64,000 nt of DNA, from positions 186,001-250,000 of the forward strand of contig NZ_UTVH01000031.1 in the NCBI RefSeq assembly GCF_900585905.1, written 5' to 3'. The number at the start of each line of letters is the position of its first letter. The stretch's first letter is position 1. Origin of the DNA: Pseudomonas viridiflava (GTDB taxonomy: Bacteria > Pseudomonadota > Gammaproteobacteria > Pseudomonadales > Pseudomonadaceae). Positions 13,004 to 24,515 of this stretch are shown one piece after another. The notes below the pieces were generated by a model. That model had not been told where the DNA came from and did not search any database. It saw only the letters and a program-made list of their open reading frames with translations. Position numbers and translations under genes: made by a program.

Positions 13004-13891
13004 GTGGAAAAGTTTAAAGGCGCGCTGATGGTCGGCGCATTGCGGTTGTTTGCGCTGTTGCCGTGGCGCGTTGTGCAATGGGTTGGCACCGCGATTGGCT
13101 GGCTGATGTGGAAGCTGCCCAATCGTTCGCGTGAGGTGGCGCGCATCAACCTGGGCAAATGCTTCCCCGAGATGGACGCTGCCGAGCGCGAGCAGCTGGT
13201 GGGCAAAAGCCTGATGGACATCGGCAAGACCCTGACCGAGAGCGCCTGCGCCTGGATCTGGCCGGCTCAGCGGTCCATTGATCTGGTGCGTGAAGTTGAA
13301 GGCCTTGAAGTTTTGACCCAGGCCCTGGCGTCGGGCAAGGGCGTGGTGGGCATTACCAGCCACCTGGGCAACTGGGAGGTGCTCAACCACTTCTATTGCA
13401 GCCAGTGCAAACCGATCATTTTCTATCGCCCGCCCAAGCTCAAGGCGGTGGACGATTTGCTGCGCAAGCAGCGTGTGCAGCTGGGCAACAGGGTCGCAGC
13501 GTCCACCAAGGAAGGTATTCTCAGCGTCATCAAGGAAGTGCGCAAAGGCGGTTCGGTGGGCATTCCGGCTGACCCTGAACCGGCCGAGTCGGCAGGCATC
13601 TTCGTGCCCTTTTGCGCCACCATGGCCCTGACTAGCAAGTTCGTGCCCAACATGCTGGCGGGCGGCAAGGCGGTGGGCGTATTCCTGCATGCCATGCGCC
13701 TGCCGGACGGTTCGGGTTACAAAGTGGTGCTGGAAGCCGCGCCCGAGGCCATGTACAGCACCGACACGGCGACCTCCGCCGCCGCCATGAGCCAGGTGGT
13801 GGAGAAATACGTGCGGGCCTATCCGAGTCAGTACATGTGGACCATGAAGCGCTTCAAGAAACGCCCTGCCGGGGAAGCACGCTGGTATTGA
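13004..13891 (+). CDS. Lipid A lauroyl-type acyltransferase (LpxL/HtrB family)
   Basis: Inner-membrane acyltransferase of the late lipid A pathway, adding a secondary acyl chain. The 295-residue protein starts at GTG behind GGGGAG, has an N-terminal hydrophobic segment (GALRLFALLPWRVVQWVGTA), the catalytic HLGNWE motif (HX4E) and the IPADPEPAESAG segment. Which lipid A position or chain it uses is not decidable from sequence; Pseudomonas carries more than one such paralogue. A palindromic REP-like element follows. Confidence 0.9.
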   Translation: MEKFKGALMVGALRLFALLPWRVVQWVGTAIGWLMWKLPNRSREVARINLGKCFPEMDAAEREQLVGKSLMDIGKTLTESACAWIWPAQRSIDLVREVEGLEVLTQALASGKGVVGITSHLGNWEVLNHFYCSQCKPIIFYRPPKLKAVDDLLRKQRVQLGNRVAASTKEGILSVIKEVRKGGSVGIPADPEPAESAGIFVPFCATMALTSKFVPNMLAGGKAVGVFLHAMRLPDGSGYKVVLEAAPEAMYSTDTATSAAAMSQVVEKYVRAYPSQYMWTMKRFKKRPAGEARWY

Positions 13892-13903
13892 GTTAGCGTC
13901 TTC

Positions 13904-13992
13904 TGTAGGAGCGCCCGAGCACCGCGAGGCCGCGATTGCGATCTGCCTGACACACTGCCATCGCGGCCTCGCGGTGCTCGGGCGCTCCTACA
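13904..13992. repeat. REP-like palindrome, family A
   Basis: An 89-bp near-perfect inverted repeat beginning TGTAGGAGCGCCCGAGCACC and ending with its complement. The same family occurs at 26224-26312, 26444-26533, 26666-26754, 36519-36607 and, degenerate, near 48371-48445. It lies between two convergent genes and may fold into a long hairpin in RNA. Confidence 0.85.
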
Positions 13993-14011
13993 AAAGCAAA
14001 TCCTTTCCCGC

Positions 14012-15385
14012 TCAAAAGAAGCTCAAACCCACCTGAAACAGCCGCTCCACATCGCGAATGTATTTCTTGTCCACCAGGAACATGATCACGTGGTCGCCTG
14101 ACTCGATGACAGTGGCGTCGTGGGCGATGATGACTTCGTCGGCGCGGATGATGGCGCCGATGGTGGTGCCTGAAGGCAGCGCAATGTCCTTGATTGCCTT
14201 GCCGATCACCTTGCTGGACTTGCTGTCGCCATGGGCGACCACTTCAATTGCTTCGGCGGCGCCGCGTCGCAGCGAGTGCACGCTGACGATGTCGCCGCGT
14301 CGCACATGGGCCAGCAGGGTGCCAATGGTTGCCAGTTGCGGGCTGATGGCAATGTCAATCTCGCCGCCCTGGATCAGGTCAACGTAGGCCGCGTTGTTGA
14401 TGATGGTCATCACCTTGCGCGCGCCCATGCGTTTGGCCAGCAGCGAGGACATGATGTTGGCCTCGTCATCGTTGGTCAGCGCCAGAAACAGATCGGTGTT
14501 GGCGATATTTTCTTCCAGCAGCAGGTCGCGATCCGAGGCGCTGCCTTGCAGGACCACGGTGCTGTTGAGCGATTCGGAAAGATGTCGGCAGCGCGCCAGG
14601 TTCATCTCGATGATCTTCACCTGATAACGGCTTTCGATGGCTTCGGCCAGCCTTTCGCCGATGTGGCCGCCGCCCGCAATGATGATACGTTTGTAGTTTT
14701 CGTCCAGCCGACGCATTTCGCCCATCACCGCCCGAATGTCAGCCTTGGCCGCGATGAAAAACACTTCGTCGTCGGCTTCGATGACCGTGTCGCCCTGGGG
14801 CAGGATTGGCCGGTCGCGGCGGAAAATAGCCGCGACGCGCATGTCGACATTGGGCATGTGTTCGCGCAACTGACGCAGCTGCTGGCCCACCAGCGGGCCG
14901 CCGTAATAAGCCTTGATCGCCACCAGCTGGGCCTTGCCGCCCGCGAAGTCGATGACCTGCAGCGAGCCCGGGTACTCGATCAGGCGCTTGATGTAGTTGG
15001 TCACCACCTGTTCCGGGCTGATCAGCACATCGACCGGGATGGCGTCGTTGTCGAACAGTCCGGCGCGGGTCAGGTAGGCTGCTTCACGCACCCGCGCAAT
15101 CTTGGTCGGCGTGTGAAACAGGGTGTACGCCACCTGACAGGCAACCATGTTGGTCTCATCACTGCTGGTCACCGCCACCAGCATGTCGGCATCCTCCGCC
15201 CCAGCCTGACGCAATACCGTCGGGAACGAGCCGCGGCCCTGCACGGTGCGGATATCCAGGCGATCACCCAGGTCACGCAGGCGGTCGCCGTCGGTATCGA
15301 CCACGGTGATGTCATTGGCTTCGCTGGCCAGGTGCTCAGCCAGCGTGCCGCCAACCTGTCCTGCGCCGAGGATGATGATTTTCAA
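14012..15385 (-). CDS. trkA: Trk system potassium uptake regulator TrkA
   Basis: Peripheral NAD(H)-binding subunit that controls the TrkH/TrkG potassium channel. The 457-residue protein is a tandem of two RCK units: the first begins [19 protein letters not shown], the second has [14 protein letters not shown], each followed by a TrkA_C domain. The start is TTG, with AAGGAG 9 bases upstream, which explains why no ATG is seen. It follows rsmB on the same strand, in the order seen in other Pseudomonas. Confidence 0.95.
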   Translation of the reverse strand: MKIIILGAGQVGGTLAEHLASEANDITVVDTDGDRLRDLGDRLDIRTVQGRGSFPTVLRQAGAEDADMLVAVTSSDETNMVACQVAYTLFHTPTKIARVREAAYLTRAGLFDNDAIPVDVLISPEQVVTNYIKRLIEYPGSLQVIDFAGGKAQLVAIKAYYGGPLVGQQLRQLREHMPNVDMRVAAIFRRDRPILPQGDTVIEADDEVFFIAAKADIRAVMGEMRRLDENYKRIIIAGGGHIGERLAEAIESRYQVKIIEMNLARCRHLSESLNSTVVLQGSASDRDLLLEENIANTDLFLALTNDDEANIMSSLLAKRMGARKVMTIINNAAYVDLIQGGEIDIAISPQLATIGTLLAHVRRGDIVSVHSLRRGAAEAIEVVAHGDSKSSKVIGKAIKDIALPSGTTIGAIIRADEVIIAHDATVIESGDHVIMFLVDKKYIRDVERLFQVGLSFF

Positions 15386-15509
15386 TCAAGTGGCTCCTTG
15401 AAGCGGCATAGCAAACCTATGGGATGGCGTAAAACCTGTTTCAGCCTGGCTTGGCCACGATACAAGCGCTGAAATCTTTTTGACGACGTGGACGTATGAG
15501 TATCGCGGA

Positions 15510-16826
15510 TCAAGCCGCGATCTTGATCAGTTTGGCGTAATAAAAGCCGTCGTGCCCGCCTTCCTGGGCAAGCAGTTGCCGACCATGGGGCTGCTTCAGG
15601 CCCGGCGGTGGCTGATCGAGCTGGCCTGCAATGTCCAGCTCCCGGGCGCCTGAGGTTCTGGCCAGAAACGCGGCGATGACGTCGGTGTTTTCCATTGGCA
15701 GCGTCGAGCAGGTGGCGTACAGCAGAATGCCGCCCACTTGCAGGGTTGGCCACAGCGCGTCAAGCAGTTCACCTTGCAGCGCCGCCAGTGCCGAAATGTC
15801 GTCCGCCTGACGGGTCAGTTTGATATCCGGATGGCGACGAATCACGCCGGTGGCAGAACACGGCGCGTCGAGCAGGATGCGCTGGAACGGCTGGCCATCC
15901 CACCATTGCCCGGTCTGCCGCCCATCGGCCGCGATCAACTCGGCATTCAGGCCCAGCCGCTGCAGGTTTTCCCTGACCCGCACCAGCCGCTTGGCTTCCA
16001 GGTCCACCGCCACCACGCCAGCCAGTGCGGGCTGCACTTCCAGCACATGGCAGGTCTTGCCGCCCGGCGCGCAGCAGGCGTCCAGCACACGTTGACCGGG
16101 CGCCAGCTCAAGCAGGTCGGCAGCCAGTTGCGCGGCCTCGTCCTGCACGCTGATCCAGCCCTGATCGAAGCCCGGCAGGCTGCGCACGTCGCAGGGTTCG
16201 GCCAGCACGATACCGTCCTGGCTGAAGCTGCAGGCGCTGGCTGCAATATCGGCGCTGCTCAGCATTTGCAGGTATTCATCGCGAGCATGATGGCGACGAT
16301 TGACCCGCAGAATCATCGGCGGATGCGCGTTGTTCGCCGCACAGATGGCTTCCCAGTGCTCTGGCCAGGCAGCTTTCAACGCCTTTTGCAGCCAGCGCGG
16401 ATGCGCGGTGCGCACCACCGGGTCATGTTCCAGCTCGGCCAGCAGCGCTTCGCTTTCACGTTGCGCGCGACGCAGCACGGCATTGAGCAATGCCTTGGCC
16501 CACGGTTTTTTAAGCTTGTCGGCGCAACCGACGGTTTCACCGATGGCAGCGTGGGCCGGGATGCGCGAATACAACAGCTGGTACAAACCGATCAGCAGCA
16601 ATGCCTCGACATCGGCGTCAGCGGCCTTGAAAGGCTTTTGCAACAATTTGGCGGCCAGCGCAGACAGCCGCGGTTGCCAGCGGGCAGTGCCGAATGCCAG
16701 GTCCTGGGTCAGGCCGCGATCACGCAGTTCGACCTTGTCCAATTGTGTCGGCAGCGAGCTGTTCAGTGATGCCTTGCCGCTGAGCACAGCGGCCAGGGCC
16801 TTGGCGGCGGCCAGGCGCGGGTTCAT
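15510..16826 (-). CDS. rsmB: 16S rRNA (cytosine(967)-C(5))-methyltransferase
   Basis: SAM-dependent methyltransferase of the NOL1/Nop2/Sun family. The 438-residue protein has an N-terminal NusB-like domain (to about residue 140) and a Rossmann domain with [15 protein letters not shown]. The two catalytic cysteines are in [15 protein letters not shown] and [13 protein letters not shown]. Its ATG overlaps the fmt stop by 4 bp, forming the def-fmt-rsmB-trkA series on the minus strand. Confidence 0.96.
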   Translation of the reverse strand: MNPRLAAAKALAAVLSGKASLNSSLPTQLDKVELRDRGLTQDLAFGTARWQPRLSALAAKLLQKPFKAADADVEALLLIGLYQLLYSRIPAHAAIGETVGCADKLKKPWAKALLNAVLRRAQRESEALLAELEHDPVVRTAHPRWLQKALKAAWPEHWEAICAANNAHPPMILRVNRRHHARDEYLQMLSSADIAASACSFSQDGIVLAEPCDVRSLPGFDQGWISVQDEAAQLAADLLELAPGQRVLDACCAPGGKTCHVLEVQPALAGVVAVDLEAKRLVRVRENLQRLGLNAELIAADGRQTGQWWDGQPFQRILLDAPCSATGVIRRHPDIKLTRQADDISALAALQGELLDALWPTLQVGGILLYATCSTLPMENTDVIAAFLARTSGARELDIAGQLDQPPPGLKQPHGRQLLAQEGGHDGFYYAKLIKIAA

Positions 16827-17767
16827 CGGCCCAGCACCGTGCCGATGGCGAATTTCTCGCGGCGGCTGTTGAACAGGTCGGCGAAATTCAGCGGCTTGCC
16901 GCCCGGCAGCTGCAGCCGCGTCAGACGCAACGCGCCTTCACCGCAGGCAACGGTCAGATCGTTTTTGCTGGCGTCGAGAATTTGTCCTGGCGTGCCCTGC
17001 CCTTCAGCCAGGCTTGCGGCCAGTACCTTCAACGCTTCGCCATTGAGCAGGCTGTGGCAGATCGGCCACGGGTTAAAGGCGCGCACCAGACGCTCCAGTT
17101 CATCGGCCGGGCGGCTCCAGTCGATGCGCGCTTCGTCCTTGTTCAATTTGTGCGCATACGTGGCAAGGTTATCGTCCTGGACTTCGCCGACCAGTGAACC
17201 GTCGGCAAGCCCGGCGATGGCTTGCAACACAGCAGGCGGGCCCAGCTCGGCAAGTCGATCATGCAAGGTACCGCCAGTATCCTGGGCGGTGATGGGCGTG
17301 GTCGCCTTGAGCAGCATCGGCCCGGTGTCCAGACCCAGCTCCATGCGCATCACGGTGACGCCACTTTCGCCGTCGCCTGCCTGCACCGCCCGTTGAATCG
17401 GCGCCGCGCCGCGCCAGCGTGGCAGCAGAGAGGCGTGGCTGTTGATGCAGCCCAGACGCGGAGTATCCAGTACCACTTGCGGCAGGATCAGGCCATAGGC
17501 GACCACCACCAGCAGGTCCGGCGCAAGCGCCGCCAGTTCGGCCTGCGCCCCGGCGTCACGCAAGGTGGGCGGCTGCATCACCGGGATGTCGTGCTGCAAC
17601 GCCAGTTGCTTGACCGGGCTGGGCATCAGTTTCTGGCCACGACCCGCCGGGCGGTCAGGCTGGGTGTAGACCGCGATGATCTGATGAGGGCTGTCGAGCA
17701 AGGCCTTGAGGTGTTCGGCGGCGAATTCGGGGGTGCCGGCAAAGACGATGCGCAGTGGCTCAGTCAT
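16823..17767 (-). CDS. fmt: Methionyl-tRNA formyltransferase
   Basis: Formylates initiator Met-tRNA using 10-formyl-tetrahydrofolate. The 314-residue protein has the N-terminal [19 protein letters not shown], the catalytic-loop signature [19 protein letters not shown] and [13 protein letters not shown], followed by the C-terminal OB-like domain. It lies between def and rsmB; def and fmt are functionally linked because deformylase later removes the group Fmt adds. Confidence 0.97.
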   Translation of the reverse strand: MTEPLRIVFAGTPEFAAEHLKALLDSPHQIIAVYTQPDRPAGRGQKLMPSPVKQLALQHDIPVMQPPTLRDAGAQAELAALAPDLLVVVAYGLILPQVVLDTPRLGCINSHASLLPRWRGAAPIQRAVQAGDGESGVTVMRMELGLDTGPMLLKATTPITAQDTGGTLHDRLAELGPPAVLQAIAGLADGSLVGEVQDDNLATYAHKLNKDEARIDWSRPADELERLVRAFNPWPICHSLLNGEALKVLAASLAEGQGTPGQILDASKNDLTVACGEGALRLTRLQLPGGKPLNFADLFNSRREKFAIGTVLGR

Positions 17768-17788
17768 GGGCTTCTCGTTGGGGGATAT

Positions 17789-17880
17789 GACAGCGGGAGC
17801 GCGCTTGCCCGCGATAGCATCTTTTCAGTGACAGATGTGTGGCTGACACGACGCTATTGCGGGCAAGCGCGCTCCTACAG
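17789..17880. repeat. REP-like palindrome, family C
   Basis: Inverted repeat of GGGAGCGCGCTTGCCCGCGA and its complement, separated by about 40 bases, in the def-fmt gap. It resembles the GCGAGC...GCTCGC palindromes of the arrays at 31.4 and 41.0 kb. It separates two genes that are often adjacent, so it may sit in the transcript. Confidence 0.75.
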
Positions 17881-17900
17881 GTAATGTGTGAGCTGGAGAA

Positions 17901-18407
17901 TCAAGCGTTCTGCTTGTGCAGTTTTTCGAGCTTTTTCTTGATCCGGTCGCGCTTGAGGTTGGACAGGTAATCGACAAACAGCTTGCCATTGAGGTGATCG
18001 CATTCGTGCTGAATGCACACGGCCAGCAAGCCTTCGGCGATTTCTTCGTAGGCCTTGCCGTCGCGGTCCAGCGCCTTGATGCGAATCTTCTGCGGGCGAT
18101 CGACGTTTTCATAGAAGCCGGGGACCGACAGGCAGCCTTCCTGATATTGCTCCATTTCGTCGGTCAGCATGTCGATCTGCGGGTTGATGAACACCCGAGG
18201 CTCGCTGCGATCTTCGCTGAGGTCCATGACCACCACGCGCTTGTGCACGTTGACCTGGGTTGCAGCCAGCCCGATACCTGGCGCCTCATACATGGTTTCA
18301 AACATGTCATCGACCAGTTGGCGAATGCTGTCGTCTACTACGTCCACCGGCTTGGCGATGGTGCGCAGGCGCGAATCGGGAAACTCGAGGATGTTTAAGA
18401 TAGCCAT
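17901..18407 (-). CDS. def: Peptide deformylase
   Basis: Metalloenzyme removing N-formyl groups from nascent proteins. All three family motifs are intact: [10 protein letters not shown] (motif 1), EGCLSVPG with the metal ligand Cys92 (motif 2), and HECDHLNG with His134, Glu135 and His138 (motif 3). The 168-residue length is typical. It is divergent from the LysM protein gene across 137 bp. Confidence 0.97.
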   Translation of the reverse strand: MAILNILEFPDSRLRTIAKPVDVVDDSIRQLVDDMFETMYEAPGIGLAATQVNVHKRVVVMDLSEDRSEPRVFINPQIDMLTDEMEQYQEGCLSVPGFYENVDRPQKIRIKALDRDGKAYEEIAEGLLAVCIQHECDHLNGKLFVDYLSNLKRDRIKKKLEKLHKQNA

Positions 18408-18544
18408 ATACGTAAGAGCTGCACTTGTAGGGTAAAGTCAAAATCGGCTGCTAGGCTTGGACATCGAAGCGGGCCAACCATTTTTAACCGAGCCTGGAAA
18501 GACTCTATGTTCACGCAAGGCACCATGATAAAGGGATTCACTGC

Positions 18545-19570
18545 ATGAGGAAATCACTACTCGCCCTGCTGCTGTTGGCCGCGACCGGCGTTGTGCAGGC
18601 GCAGGTGCAGCTCAGGGACGGCTACCCGCAGCACTATACGGTCGCAGCCGGTGACACACTCTGGGACATTTCCGGCAAGTTTCTCAACGAACCGTGGAAA
18701 TGGCAGGAGATCTGGCGCGCCAATCCACAGGTGCGCGACCCTGACCTGATCTACCCCGGCGACGTCCTGACACTGAGCTTCGTCGACGGGCAGCCGCGCC
18801 TGACCCTCAATCGCGGTGAGTCCCGCGGCACGGTAAAACTGTCGCCGCAGATCCGCAGCACGCCAATGGTGGAGGCTGTTCCGAGCATCCCGCTGGGGGC
18901 GATCAACGCGTTTCTGCTCAACAATCGCATTGTTGACGCCCCTGAGCAGTTCGACCGCGCGCCGTACATCGTCGCGGGCAATGCCGAACGGGTGCTGAGT
19001 GGCATAGGCGATCGCATCTATGCCCGTGGCACTCTGGACCCGGCCCACACCGTTTACGGCATTTTCCGACAGGGCAAGACGTACATCGACCCGGTGACTC
19101 AAGAAGTGCTGGGCATCAACGCCGACGATATCGGCGGCGGTACAATCGTCGCCAGCGAAGGTGACATCTCCACACTGGTGCTGCAGCGTTCGTCCCAGGA
19201 AGTGCGCGTGGGGGACCGTCTGTTTGCCAGCGAAGAGCGGCCGATCAACTCAAGTTTCATGCCCAGCGACCCGAAAGCGCAGGTCAATGGCGTGATCATC
19301 GACGTGCCCCGTGGAGTCAATCAGGTTGGCGAGTTTGACGTGGTGACCATCGACCGTGGCAAACGCGACGGCTTGGCAGAGGGCAGCGTGCTGGCCATCT
19401 ATAAAACCGGTGAGACGGTGCGTGACCGCATTACCGGCGAACCGGTGAAGATTCCCGACGAACGCTCCGGGGAGCTGATGATTTTTCGTACTTACGAAAA
19501 ACTCAGCTACGCCCTTGTGCTGCACGCAACGCGCTCACTGGAGGTCCTGGATAAAGTACGAAACCCCTGA
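18545..19570 (+). CDS. LysM domain-containing envelope protein
   Basis: A 341-residue exported protein with a signal peptide (MRKSLLALLLLAATGVVQA|Q) followed at once by a LysM domain (HYTVAAGDTLWDISGKFLNE...PDLIYPGDVLTLSF), a peptidoglycan-binding module. The rest has no recognised catalytic motif and is conserved at this place next to def and dprA in Pseudomonas. Role in cell-wall association or envelope integrity is inferred from the LysM module only. Confidence 0.88.
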   Translation: MRKSLLALLLLAATGVVQAQVQLRDGYPQHYTVAAGDTLWDISGKFLNEPWKWQEIWRANPQVRDPDLIYPGDVLTLSFVDGQPRLTLNRGESRGTVKLSPQIRSTPMVEAVPSIPLGAINAFLLNNRIVDAPEQFDRAPYIVAGNAERVLSGIGDRIYARGTLDPAHTVYGIFRQGKTYIDPVTQEVLGINADDIGGGTIVASEGDISTLVLQRSSQEVRVGDRLFASEERPINSSFMPSDPKAQVNGVIIDVPRGVNQVGEFDVVTIDRGKRDGLAEGSVLAIYKTGETVRDRITGEPVKIPDERSGELMIFRTYEKLSYALVLHATRSLEVLDKVRNP

Positions 19571-19639
19571 CCGGATGTTGCAGAATTAGTGCAGTTTTCT
19601 GTCAATGCAGGATCAGTTATCAAATTGTTGTCAACAGAG

Positions 19640-19648
19640 TTATCCACA
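19640..19648 (+). promoter_or_regulatory. Perfect DnaA box upstream of dprA
   Basis: TTATCCACA lies 46 bases before the dprA start codon, in the LysM-dprA gap; a second perfect copy is inside dprA at 20257-20265. It could allow DnaA to act on dprA transcription, but no binding evidence exists. Confidence 0.45.
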
Positions 19649-19693
19649 GGATTGCCCACCCTTTGAGGTGTGCGTCAGATCAGGGAAGATCTT

Positions 19694-20803
19694 ATGCCGC
19701 TGTTCGAAAAAGCTACCCGTTCGCCTGCAGAAATTGAAGCCCGGTTGCGCCTGCACCGGCTGCCGGAAGTCGGCCCGAAACGTTTCCGCACCCTGATTGA
19801 CGCCTTTGGTTCAGCCTGCGCAGCCCTGAGCGCGCCTGCCTCCGCCTGGCGCTCACTGCGTCTGCCTGGTGCTTGCGCCGACGCCCGCCGTGACGCCGAT
19901 GTGCGCGACGGTGCCAGTGCCGCATTGGCCTGGCTTGAGCATCCGGGCCAGCATTTGCTGGCCTGGGACGATCCCCGCTATCCCGCCCTGCTGGCGGAAA
20001 TTCCTGATCCGCCGCCGCTGCTTTTCGTCGCCGGCAGCCTGGATATTCTAGAGCGACCCCAGTTGGGCATGGTCGGCAGCCGCCGCGCGTCCCGTCCTGG
20101 CCTCGACACCGCAACGGCGTTTGCCAGGAGCCTGGCAGGCGCCGGTTTTGTCATCACAAGTGGCCTGGCGCTGGGCATTGACGGCGCTGCGCATCAGGGC
20201 GCGCTGGACGTCGGCGGCTCTACAATCGGCGTGCTGGGCACTGGCCTCGAAAAACTTTATCCACAGCGCCATCGCGCCCTGGCAGCGCGGATGATTGCCC
20301 AGGGCAGCGCGGTGATTTCCGAGTTCCCGCTGGATGCAGGCCCCAACGCCAGCAACTTCCCGCGTCGCAACCGGATCATCAGCGGTTTGTCCTTGGGCGT
20401 GCTGGTGGTGGAAGCCAGTGTTGCCAGCGGCTCGCTGATAACGGCGCGGCTGGCCGCAGAGCAAGGCCGCGAGGTTTATGCCATTCCGGGATCGATTCAT
20501 CATCCGGGCGCGCGTGGTTGCCATCAGCTGATTCGCGATGGCGCGACACTGGTGGAGACGGTTGACCATATTCTGGAGGGTCTGCGCGGCTGGCAGGTGG
20601 TAGCGCCCGCCGCCGAACCCGTCGCGCCGTCCGCTGCCGTTCATCCGCTGCTGGCGATCCTTCACGCCGCGCCACACACCAGCGAAGCACTCGCGCATTC
20701 AATCGCCTGGCCGTTGCCCAGGGTACTCGCCGCACTTACTGAGCTGGAGTTGGAGGGGCGTGTCAGTTGTGAGGCCGGGCGATGGTTTGCCCATGCACCC
20801 TGA
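19694..20803 (+). CDS. dprA: DNA processing protein DprA (Smf)
   Basis: Loads RecA on incoming single-stranded DNA during natural transformation. The ATG MPLFEKATRS has AGGGA upstream; a GTG eight codons earlier is less likely. The 369-residue protein has an N-terminal helical region, the Rossmann-like DprA core (VGSRRASRPGLDTA, SGLALGIDGAAHQGAL, GSAVISEFPLDAGP, NFPRRNRIISGLS) and a C-terminal winged helix (HTSEALAHSIAWPLPRVLAALTELELEG). It is followed by tsaC after 37 bp. Confidence 0.95.
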   Translation: MPLFEKATRSPAEIEARLRLHRLPEVGPKRFRTLIDAFGSACAALSAPASAWRSLRLPGACADARRDADVRDGASAALAWLEHPGQHLLAWDDPRYPALLAEIPDPPPLLFVAGSLDILERPQLGMVGSRRASRPGLDTATAFARSLAGAGFVITSGLALGIDGAAHQGALDVGGSTIGVLGTGLEKLYPQRHRALAARMIAQGSAVISEFPLDAGPNASNFPRRNRIISGLSLGVLVVEASVASGSLITARLAAEQGREVYAIPGSIHHPGARGCHQLIRDGATLVETVDHILEGLRGWQVVAPAAEPVAPSAAVHPLLAILHAAPHTSEALAHSIAWPLPRVLAALTELELEGRVSCEAGRWFAHAP

Positions 20804-20840
20804 GGTTAAACTGCCGACATCGTTAACCGGAGGATGAAAA

Positions 20841-21398
20841 ATGATCAGCAGTTGGCGTGTGCAGCAGGCTGCCCGCAAGGTGCGAGCCGGAGCAGTGATC
20901 GCCTACCCCACCGAGGCTGTCTGGGGGCTGGGTTGCGATCCCTGGGATGAAGAGGCGGTGTATCGTTTGCTGGCGATCAAGTCGCGTCCGGTCGACAAGG
21001 GCCTGATTCTGATTGCCGACAACATTCATCAGTTCGACTTCCTGTTCGAAGACTTTCCCGAGTTGTGGATGGACCGCATGGCCAGCACCTGGCCGGGGCC
21101 CAACACATGGCTGGTGCCGCATCGCAACCTGTTGCCGGAGTGGATTACCGGCGTGCACGAAACCGTGGCCCTGCGCGTAAGTGACCATCCGACCGTGCGC
21201 GCGTTGTGCGCTGAGGTCGGGCCACTGATTTCAACCTCGGCCAACCCGGCTGGCCGCCCTGCTGCGCGCACACGGTTGCGCGTCGAGCAGTATTTCCGTG
21301 GGCAGATCGACGGTGTACTCGGCGGGAGCCTGGGCGGGCGCCGCCATCCCAGCGTGATCCGTGACTTGGCTACCGCCGAGGTAAGGCGCCCGGGGTAG
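20841..21398 (+). CDS. tsaC: Threonylcarbamoyl-AMP synthase
   Basis: Makes threonylcarbamoyl-AMP for t6A37 modification of ANN-decoding tRNAs. The 185-residue length is that of the short TsaC (YrdC) form. Motifs include [28 protein letters not shown] and [18 protein letters not shown] site precedes the ATG. It is the third gene of the LysM-dprA-tsaC series. A REP pair follows. Confidence 0.95.
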   Translation: MISSWRVQQAARKVRAGAVIAYPTEAVWGLGCDPWDEEAVYRLLAIKSRPVDKGLILIADNIHQFDFLFEDFPELWMDRMASTWPGPNTWLVPHRNLLPEWITGVHETVALRVSDHPTVRALCAEVGPLISTSANPAGRPAARTRLRVEQYFRGQIDGVLGGSLGGRRHPSVIRDLATAEVRRPG

Positions 21399-21472
21399 GT
21401 GGCGCTTTCCCCGGATAGAACGGTATCGGGCGGTTATCGGCGTGGGCCAGCGCGATATCGGGCTGAAGACCT

Positions 21473-21565
21473 GACGTGGGACCGGCTTTAGCCGGGAAGG
21501 CGATGTTTCTGGCGACACGCGTATATCGCCTGCACTGACCTCTTCCCGGCTGAAGCCGGTCCCAT
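21473..21565. repeat. REP pair, family B
   Basis: GTGGGACCGGCTTTAGCCGG and, about 55 bases on, its inverted partner TTCCCGGCTGAAGCCGGTCC: two palindromic REPs in opposite orientation, a REPIN-like arrangement. It lies between convergent tsaC and qor. Other copies are in the arrays at 31.4 and 41.0 kb and at 61.36 kb. Confidence 0.85.
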
Positions 21566-21572
21566 GGGTCGA

Positions 21573-22553
21573 TCAATCCGGAATCAGGATGCTGGAGCCT
21601 GTCGTGCGCCGGGCTGACACTTCGGTCTGCGCCTTGGCGGCGTCCTTGAGGGGGTATTGCTGGATGTCGTTGACCTTCAATTTACCGCTGGCGAGCATGT
21701 CGAACAGCTCGTCGGCCATGCTTTGCAGGTTTGCAGGGGTGTTGGCGTAACTGCCAAGCGTCGGGCGGGTAACGTACAGCGAGCCCTTCTGCGCCAGGAT
21801 GCCCAGGTTCACCCCGGCCACCGGGCCGGACGCATTGCCGAAACTGACCAGCAATCCCCGTGGCGCCACGCACTCGAGTGAGGTTGCCCAGGTGTCCTGA
21901 CCGACGCCGTCGTACACCACCGGGCATTTCTGGCCGTCGGTGAGTTCAAGCACCCGCTTGGCGACGTCTTCACTGCTGTAGTCGATCACTTCCCAGGCGC
22001 CCATTGCCTTGGCATGGGCGGCTTTTTCGGCCGAGCTCACCGTGCCGATCAGTTTTGCGCCCAGTGCCCTGGCCCACTGACAGGCCAGCGTGCCGACGCC
22101 ACCGGCTGCGGCGTGGAACAGTAGGGTTTCGCCCGGTTTTACCACGTAAGTCTGGCGCAGCAGGTACTGCACGGTCAGACCCTTGAGCATGACGGCCGCC
22201 GCCTGCTCGAAGCTGATGGCCTTGGGCAGGTGTACCAGATTCGCCTCCGGCAGCGTGTGCAGTTCGCTGTAGCTGCCCAGCGGGCCGGTGCCGTAGGCCA
22301 CGCGATCACCCACTTTGAAGCGACTGACTTCGCTGCCCACCGCTTCGACGAAGCCTGCGCCTTCATTGCCCAGGCCGGACGGCATTGACGGCACAGGGTA
22401 GAGGCCACTGCGGAAATAGGTTTCGATGAAGTTCAAGCCGATCGCCTTGTTGCGTACGCGCACCTGTTGCGGGCCCGGTGCGTCCGGCTCGACGTCCACA
22501 TACTCGAGAACTTCCGGGCCACCGGTCTTGCTGAACTGGATACGCTTTGCCAT
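21573..22553 (-). CDS. qor: NADPH:quinone oxidoreductase (zeta-crystallin family)
   Basis: Zinc-independent medium-chain dehydrogenase/reductase that reduces quinones with NADPH. The 326-residue protein starts MAKRIQFSKTGGPEVLEYVD and carries the substrate-side motif NFIETYFRSGLYP and the cofactor motif HAAAGGVGTLACQWARALGA. It is divergent from hemF. Family membership is firm; the physiological quinone substrate is not known. Confidence 0.92.
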   Translation of the reverse strand: MAKRIQFSKTGGPEVLEYVDVEPDAPGPQQVRVRNKAIGLNFIETYFRSGLYPVPSMPSGLGNEGAGFVEAVGSEVSRFKVGDRVAYGTGPLGSYSELHTLPEANLVHLPKAISFEQAAAVMLKGLTVQYLLRQTYVVKPGETLLFHAAAGGVGTLACQWARALGAKLIGTVSSAEKAAHAKAMGAWEVIDYSSEDVAKRVLELTDGQKCPVVYDGVGQDTWATSLECVAPRGLLVSFGNASGPVAGVNLGILAQKGSLYVTRPTLGSYANTPANLQSMADELFDMLASGKLKVNDIQQYPLKDAAKAQTEVSARRTTGSSILIPD

Positions 22554-22568
22554 GGGCTCTTTCCTTGA

Positions 22569-23645
<1,077 letters not shown>

Positions 23646-23687
23646 TCCGCTGACACACCTTATTCAGCTTCACGTTCAGGACACCCA

Positions 23688-24509
23688 ATGGACCACTACG
23701 CCGTCTTCGGCAACCCTATCAGTCACAGCAAGTCGCCGCTTATTCATGGCCTGTTTGCCGAGCAAACCGGTCAGCCACTGGACTACCGGACGGCCCTGGC
23801 GCCGCTGGATGATTTCCCGGCGTTCGCGCGGGCTTTTTTTCGGCAGGGTCGCGGCGCCAACGTAACCGTGCCGTTCAAAGAGCAGGCCTGGCACCTGGCC
23901 GACAGCCTGACCGAGCGTGCCCGACGTGCCGGTGCCGTCAATACGTTGAGCAAGCTGGCCGATGGCACCTTGCTCGGCGACAACACCGATGGCGCGGGTC
24001 TGGTGCGCGACCTGACCGTCAATTGCGGCGTTGACCTGCATGGCAAGCGGGTGTTGCTGCTGGGCGCAGGTGGCGCGGCGCGAGGGGCGCTGGAGCCGTT
24101 GTTGGCCGAGGCGCCCGCGGCATTGGTGATCGCCAACCGCACGCTGGCAAAAGCTGAACAGATGGCGCAAGAGTTTGCTGATCTGGGGCCGGTATTCGCC
24201 AGCGGATTCGACGGGTTTGAAGAGCCAGTGGATCTGATCATCAACGCTACGTCCGCCAGCCTGTCCGGGGCCTTGCCGCCGATTTCCTCCAGCCTGATCG
24301 CTGCTGGCCACACGTTCTGTTACGACATGATGTACGGCAACGAGCCGACAGCGTTCTGTCACTGGGCGTCGCGGCACGGCGCTGCGCACTGGGTCGACGG
24401 CCTGGGCATGCTGGTCGAGCAGGCGGCCGAAGCCTTTTTGCTATGGCGCGGCGTGCGTCCGGATTCGGCGCCGGTGCTGGCTGAAATGCGCCGCCAGCTG
24501 GCGGCCTGA
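23688..24509 (+). CDS. aroE: Shikimate dehydrogenase (NADP+)
   Basis: Reduces 3-dehydroshikimate in aromatic amino acid synthesis. The 273-residue protein has the substrate motifs [15 protein letters not shown] and [12 protein letters not shown] (catalytic Lys), [13 protein letters not shown], and the NADP site [16 protein letters not shown]. It ends 6 bp from the convergent SulP transporter gene, leaving no room for a separate terminator. Confidence 0.96.
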   Translation: MDHYAVFGNPISHSKSPLIHGLFAEQTGQPLDYRTALAPLDDFPAFARAFFRQGRGANVTVPFKEQAWHLADSLTERARRAGAVNTLSKLADGTLLGDNTDGAGLVRDLTVNCGVDLHGKRVLLLGAGGAARGALEPLLAEAPAALVIANRTLAKAEQMAQEFADLGPVFASGFDGFEEPVDLIINATSASLSGALPPISSSLIAAGHTFCYDMMYGNEPTAFCHWASRHGAAHWVDGLGMLVEQAAEAFLLWRGVRPDSAPVLAEMRRQLAA

Positions 24510-24515
24510 CCCGCG

